DNA of 8,314 nucleotides, taken from NCBI GenBank assembly GCA_020344435.1, contig CP070826.1, positions 162,858 through 171,171 on the forward strand, given 5' to 3'. The stretch's first letter is position 1; each line of letters starts with the position of its first letter. The DNA is from Candidatus Bathyarchaeota archaeon. Its GTDB lineage: Archaea; Thermoproteota; Bathyarchaeia; Bathyarchaeales; Bathyarchaeaceae. Positions 5,761 to 8,314 of the stretch are shown piece by piece. A program made the translations under genes and the position numbers. A model generated the notes under the pieces. It did no database searches. It worked only from the letters and a program-made list of their open reading frames with translations, and was not told where the DNA came from.

Positions 5761-6309
5761 ATGAACTGCATGAGCATTGTTGAAATCTGGGATCTGGTTA
5801 TAGGAGCCATCCTGGCAAGATTATACAAGTTGTTGTCTCTGCTAAGGCTTCATCCAAACATGAATAGGGTAACTGAGAACATATGGGTTGGAGGAGCAAA
5901 TCATCCCAGCTTCATTGTTGAGAATGGGTTTGACGCGGTGGTTGATCTGAGAGAGCGAGATGATGGCGAGTACACGTCCTACCTTGAGAAATCAGGTGTC
6001 GAATATCTTAGAAGACCCACGCCGGACGGCTCCGGCATGCATCCAAGAGATTTGCTTGCAACAGTGGAATGGATAGCTGCAAGAGCGAAGAGAGGGGAGA
6101 AAGTTCTGATTCATTGCAGTCTCGGCAGAGGTCGAGCAGCCTTAGCAGCAAGCTCATACCTGGTTTATTCGGGGCTAGATCCCAAGGCCGCGCTTGGACT
6201 GGTGAAGGAGAAGCGACGTGTCACATATCTCAATGGCCATCAGAAAGAGGCGTTTGGACTCTTTGCGAGATTTCGTGGGAACGCTCAGAAAGGCAAAAGT
6301 CATTCTTGA
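5761..6309 (+). CDS. Membrane-associated dual-specificity/tyrosine phosphatase
   Basis: From ATG 5761 this is 182 residues. The cysteine-dependent phosphatase loop is HCSLGRGR (HCX5R), with nucleophile C119 and phosphate-binding R125. The likely general-acid loop is PTPDGS with D89. VTENIWVGG and DAVVDLRERDDGEY are the typical early strands of small dual-specificity phosphatases. Before this domain is a hydrophobic stretch, IWDLVIGAILARLYKLLSLL, which suggests a membrane-spanning or membrane-lying helix that holds the enzyme at the membrane. Possible starts are GTG 5755, TTG 5758, ATG 5761 and ATG 5770, with no decisive Shine-Dalgarno. ATG 5860 would drop the helix but has no ribosome-binding sequence. 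It follows the dehydrogenase gene by 22 bases, so the two are probably co-transcribed. It may dephosphorylate a protein, for example the dehydrogenase, or a lipid or sugar phosphate. The fold is clear; the substrate is unknown. Confidence 0.88.
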   Translation: MNCMSIVEIWDLVIGAILARLYKLLSLLRLHPNMNRVTENIWVGGANHPSFIVENGFDAVVDLRERDDGEYTSYLEKSGVEYLRRPTPDGSGMHPRDLLATVEWIAARAKRGEKVLIHCSLGRGRAALAASSYLVYSGLDPKAALGLVKEKRRVTYLNGHQKEAFGLFARFRGNAQKGKSHS

Positions 6310-6400
6310 GAGCAAGCAGGCACGTTGAAGTTATTGAAATAAAAGATAAAAGGGAGACCCCAATCTATAGAATCTGAAGATAAGGTTTCATTTGAAAAAA

Positions 6401-6405
6401 AGGAG
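6401..6405 (+). promoter_or_regulatory. Ribosome-binding site AGGAG
   Basis: AGGAG lies nine bases before ATG 6415 and is the clearest Shine-Dalgarno in the window. It supports ATG 6415 as the true start. The 105-base gap before it (6310-6414) also holds an A-rich run at 6336-6351 that could contain a promoter, but no definite TATA element stands out. Confidence 0.6.
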
Positions 6406-6414
6406 CAAGAATTA

Positions 6415-6927
6415 ATGTTGAAGCAGTGGGTTGTCGCCGGTGTGGTCGTGCTTGCCGTAGGCCTTTTTGTCACTTTCGTTCCTTACGTTGAAACATTTAG
6501 GCAGAATTCAGTTGTTACATCAATAGGGATTGGAGATCACTACACCTTCGAGCCTTTTTCAGCGGGGAAGTATGATTGGCTTGACCTGGACATATTGGCG
6601 AGTGATGACGTTAACGTTTTCGTTAAGGGACAGATAGTTAAGACAATATTCAACTTGCGAGGGCGGTTATTTCAATATAGAGTTGGCTTTGACGAATATG
6701 ATGCTTATTGGGTTGAGATTCACAACCCTGAGTACGCGACTGGGGCTGTGAATGTAACAGGTAGCATATACATTCGACGTAACCCAGCATATCTCTATCC
6801 TCTTTGGTTGGGAAATGTGGTTAGGGCTAATTTGATCGGCGTGCCCATAGTTGTGCTGGGCTTGGGAATCACTGCTTTCGGTGTGTTAAGAAAGCAGTCA
6901 ACAGAGAAAAGCGACAAAAGCGACTAA
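6415..6927 (+). CDS. Conserved-looking small membrane protein with two TM segments and a beta-rich outer domain
   Basis: I do not recognise a named family. The 170-residue protein begins with a hydrophobic helix (about residues 5-24, VVAGVVVLAVGLFVTFVPYV) that is a signal anchor or uncleaved signal. A second hydrophobic segment (about 139-158) is followed by a short hydrophilic tail, QSTEKSDKSD. Between them are about 110 residues with alternating hydrophobic strands (YDWLDLDI, VNVFVKGQI, YWVEIHNP, AVNVTGSIYIRR), which suggests a beta-sandwich outside the cell. This is somewhat like GOLD/emp24-type domains, but that resemblance is only pattern-level. One sequon (N113-V-T) lies in the domain. 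AGGAG nine bases upstream supports the start. It follows the phosphatase gene on the same strand after 105 bases and is convergent with the large surface-protein gene. A role at the cell envelope is likely, but nothing more specific is supported. Confidence 0.82.
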   Translation: MLKQWVVAGVVVLAVGLFVTFVPYVETFRQNSVVTSIGIGDHYTFEPFSAGKYDWLDLDILASDDVNVFVKGQIVKTIFNLRGRLFQYRVGFDEYDAYWVEIHNPEYATGAVNVTGSIYIRRNPAYLYPLWLGNVVRANLIGVPIVVLGLGITAFGVLRKQSTEKSDKSD

Positions 6928-6972
6928 AACGCCCAGTCTCCCTCTTCGGTAGCTTACGAGTGTTTAGGGCAC

Positions 6973-8313
6973 TCACCTATTTGATGCTGCAGGAGATTTT
7001 CTGTTGTTGCGGGGTTGGCGGGGAACACCAGCTTTTCTCTTCTGCCTTTTCTGCTGCAACTGGATCGCAAGAAACATCGTAGTCAACCCTATTATTATGC
7101 CAGCCGCTATGTAACCGACCTGGTGCATCCAGTCCAACTGCTCAATCTCAATACGCACATAAGTGGTGCGGGAACCCACCGAAAACGTCCTTGTACCGTA
7201 TTCGCCTTCGATTTGGAGGGTGTATTGAACTAGGGGTGCCTGCTTGAAGGTGATATTCTTCGCTGTTCCATCCAAGTAACCGGACAAGTGTATTGGGTAT
7301 ATTTCATGAGTCAGTGTCAAGTTTGATCTTATTGGTCTATCATATTGATCGGTTAATGTGACCACCAAGTCGCCCACTCTACAGTTGATGTTAATGTCAA
7401 CAATGGTCTCGTTCACTTCAATGAACGTTATTCCTACGCTTGTGTTCCGCCAGAAGACGGTTATCTGCCAGTTATCAAAGTAAGCTTCAGTAGTTGCTGA
7501 ACCTGATTCGCTTGTGTATTTGATGTGCGTTTCGTACTCTCGTGTGAATCTTACAGCACACCCGTCTATCGGAAGACCATCAATATCTACACATGTGACT
7601 GTGAGGTTGCTGAAGAGAAAGGCTATGTTGAGTGTGGTGCTGAATGTTAGATCCACCGAGATTTGGGCAGAACGATATGTATATCCATTGTATTTCGTTG
7701 TTGCTTGAGCGTAGTATGTTCTGAGGGCGCGAAGAAACCATTCATTAGAAGTAGTATTTCTGACGATTTCAAGTGTGGTCTTGTTCTCATCGAAGAGGGT
7801 TATGTTGGAGATGATGGGGATTCCGTTTCTCAATGTGTTGACTGTGAGAAAGCTTTTTGGGATTTCCCAGCCTGCAAGAATCTCGCTTGAATCAGAGTCG
7901 ATAGATGCTATTCTTAGGATCTTCGTTGAGTCGTCGTAGTTTACTGGTTTTTCAGCTCCATCGACCAGGATCCACAGGGGTCTGCCTCGGCTACCACAAT
8001 AGACTTCTGTGGTAGTCATTCTGGGTCCAGTTATGTTGAAGGCAATTGTCTGCGGTCCAAGCAACAGATCGCTGATTGTTCCGTTTGTTGTATATATGAT
8101 TGGATCTGTGTAGTTGCTTAGATGCTTGTAGTATTTTGCCAAGGCTGCCCAGGCGAAAAGATTTCCGCAGAGCCATCCCTTGGTCAAATCAGTCTCTTTG
8201 AAGTATATCCCGTTGATTTGTGTCTTCTCTTCGCGCAGCCAATCCCAAACGCACTTTTCAAAGGCGCCTTTATACATCGAGAGGGAACGGTTGAGGAGTA
8301 AGTCGACGACTGT
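6973..8313 (-). CDS. Large sequon-rich surface protein, C-terminal part with Ig-like domains and TM anchor (5' end outside window)
   Basis: The frame stays open to the window edge, and ATG 8277 has no Shine-Dalgarno, so the true start lies upstream; residues below are counted from that Met. The first about 60 residues are helical and aromatic (VWDWLREEK, GWLCGNLFAWAALAKYYKHL), like the end of an alpha/alpha-barrel or other helical domain. Next comes a beta domain (about 64-137) with DGAEKPVNYDDSTKILRI, a pattern seen in C-terminal sandwich domains of secreted archaeal proteins. Two Ig-like or transthyretin-like units begin at 224 (LTVTCVDIDGLPIDG) and 304 (LVVTLTDQYDRPIRS). A single TM helix spans about 386-407, followed by a basic tail (KRQKRK and RNNRK). 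Eleven N-X-S/T sequons are present (N55, 65, 81, 158, 165, 174, 224, 278, 289, 319, 341), all before the TM. It is probably a membrane-anchored, heavily N-glycosylated cell-surface protein. Enzymatic function is unknown. Confidence 0.85.
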   Translation of the reverse strand, partial: TVVDLLLNRSLSMYKGAFEKCVWDWLREEKTQINGIYFKETDLTKGWLCGNLFAWAALAKYYKHLSNYTDPIIYTTNGTISDLLLGPQTIAFNITGPRMTTTEVYCGSRGRPLWILVDGAEKPVNYDDSTKILRIASIDSDSSEILAGWEIPKSFLTVNTLRNGIPIISNITLFDENKTTLEIVRNTTSNEWFLRALRTYYAQATTKYNGYTYRSAQISVDLTFSTTLNIAFLFSNLTVTCVDIDGLPIDGCAVRFTREYETHIKYTSESGSATTEAYFDNWQITVFWRNTSVGITFIEVNETIVDININCRVGDLVVTLTDQYDRPIRSNLTLTHEIYPIHLSGYLDGTAKNITFKQAPLVQYTLQIEGEYGTRTFSVGSRTTYVRIEIEQLDWMHQVGYIAAGIIIGLTTMFLAIQLQQKRQKRKAGVPRQPRNNRKSPAASNR

Positions 8314-8314
8314 T

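Noticed and set aside
6069..6377. 102-codon open frame on the + strand over the phosphatase
   Set aside because: It lies in another frame of a gene whose catalytic motifs are intact and shows no domain pattern of its own.
6928..6972. Possible terminator between the two convergent genes
   Set aside because: The 45 bases contain neither a clear T-run nor a stable inverted repeat, so no terminator is claimed.
8275..8277. ATG as the true start of the minus-strand surface protein
   Set aside because: The frame continues upstream with protein-like sequence to the window edge, and there is no ribosome-binding sequence before this ATG.
1..8314. Search for tRNA genes, CRISPR repeats, insertion sequences and long direct repeats
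   Set aside because: No cloverleaf-like segment, regularly spaced repeat, transposase motif or terminal inverted repeat was seen by eye.

Overview
The window looks archaeal. All the gene families are ones common in archaea. The glucose-1-phosphate uridylyltransferase carries the longer archaeal-style segment after its PKEMLP motif. Arginine is written mostly with AGA/AGG codons. TATA-like elements, not bacterial -35/-10 boxes, sit at plausible distances from gene starts. The last gene encodes a C-terminally membrane-anchored surface protein very rich in N-glycosylation sequons. A Bathyarchaeia-like or related TACK lineage is my best guess, but only from general resemblance. No tRNA, rRNA, IS element, CRISPR array or phage gene is visible.

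Left part (1-3435, all + strand): the end of a GT4 glycosyltransferase, then after about 109 bp a tight three-gene unit. The unit is a Gfo/Idh/MocA sugar oxidoreductase, a left-handed beta-helix acyltransferase and a DegT/DnrJ/EryC1 PLP aminotransferase. The genes overlap by 11 and 4 bases. Together they form the oxidise, aminate, N-acylate set used to build acylamido sugars on nucleotide carriers, as in the WlbA/WlbC/WlbB (WbpB/WbpE/WbpD) pathway. The upstream glycosyltransferase could transfer such a sugar.

Middle (3437-5738): galU (- strand) ends one base from the aminotransferase stop and is divergent from a UDP-glucose dehydrogenase-type gene. GalU would make UDP-glucose and the dehydrogenase would oxidise it to UDP-glucuronate. 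So the window encodes nucleotide-sugar supply plus modification. However, the dehydrogenase motifs are those of the UDP-glucose type, not the UDP-GlcNAc type that the classical diacetamido-uronate pathway needs.

Right part (5761-8313): a dual-specificity/tyrosine phosphatase with an N-terminal hydrophobic helix follows the dehydrogenase closely. Next is a small protein with two membrane segments and a beta-rich extracellular domain. On the opposite strand lies the C-terminal part of a large surface protein with Ig-like domains, 11 sequons, one membrane anchor and a basic tail. That protein is a natural candidate acceptor for the glycan made by the genes to its left, but this link is inference from proximity. 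Genes cover nearly the whole window. The longest gaps are about 105-115 bases.
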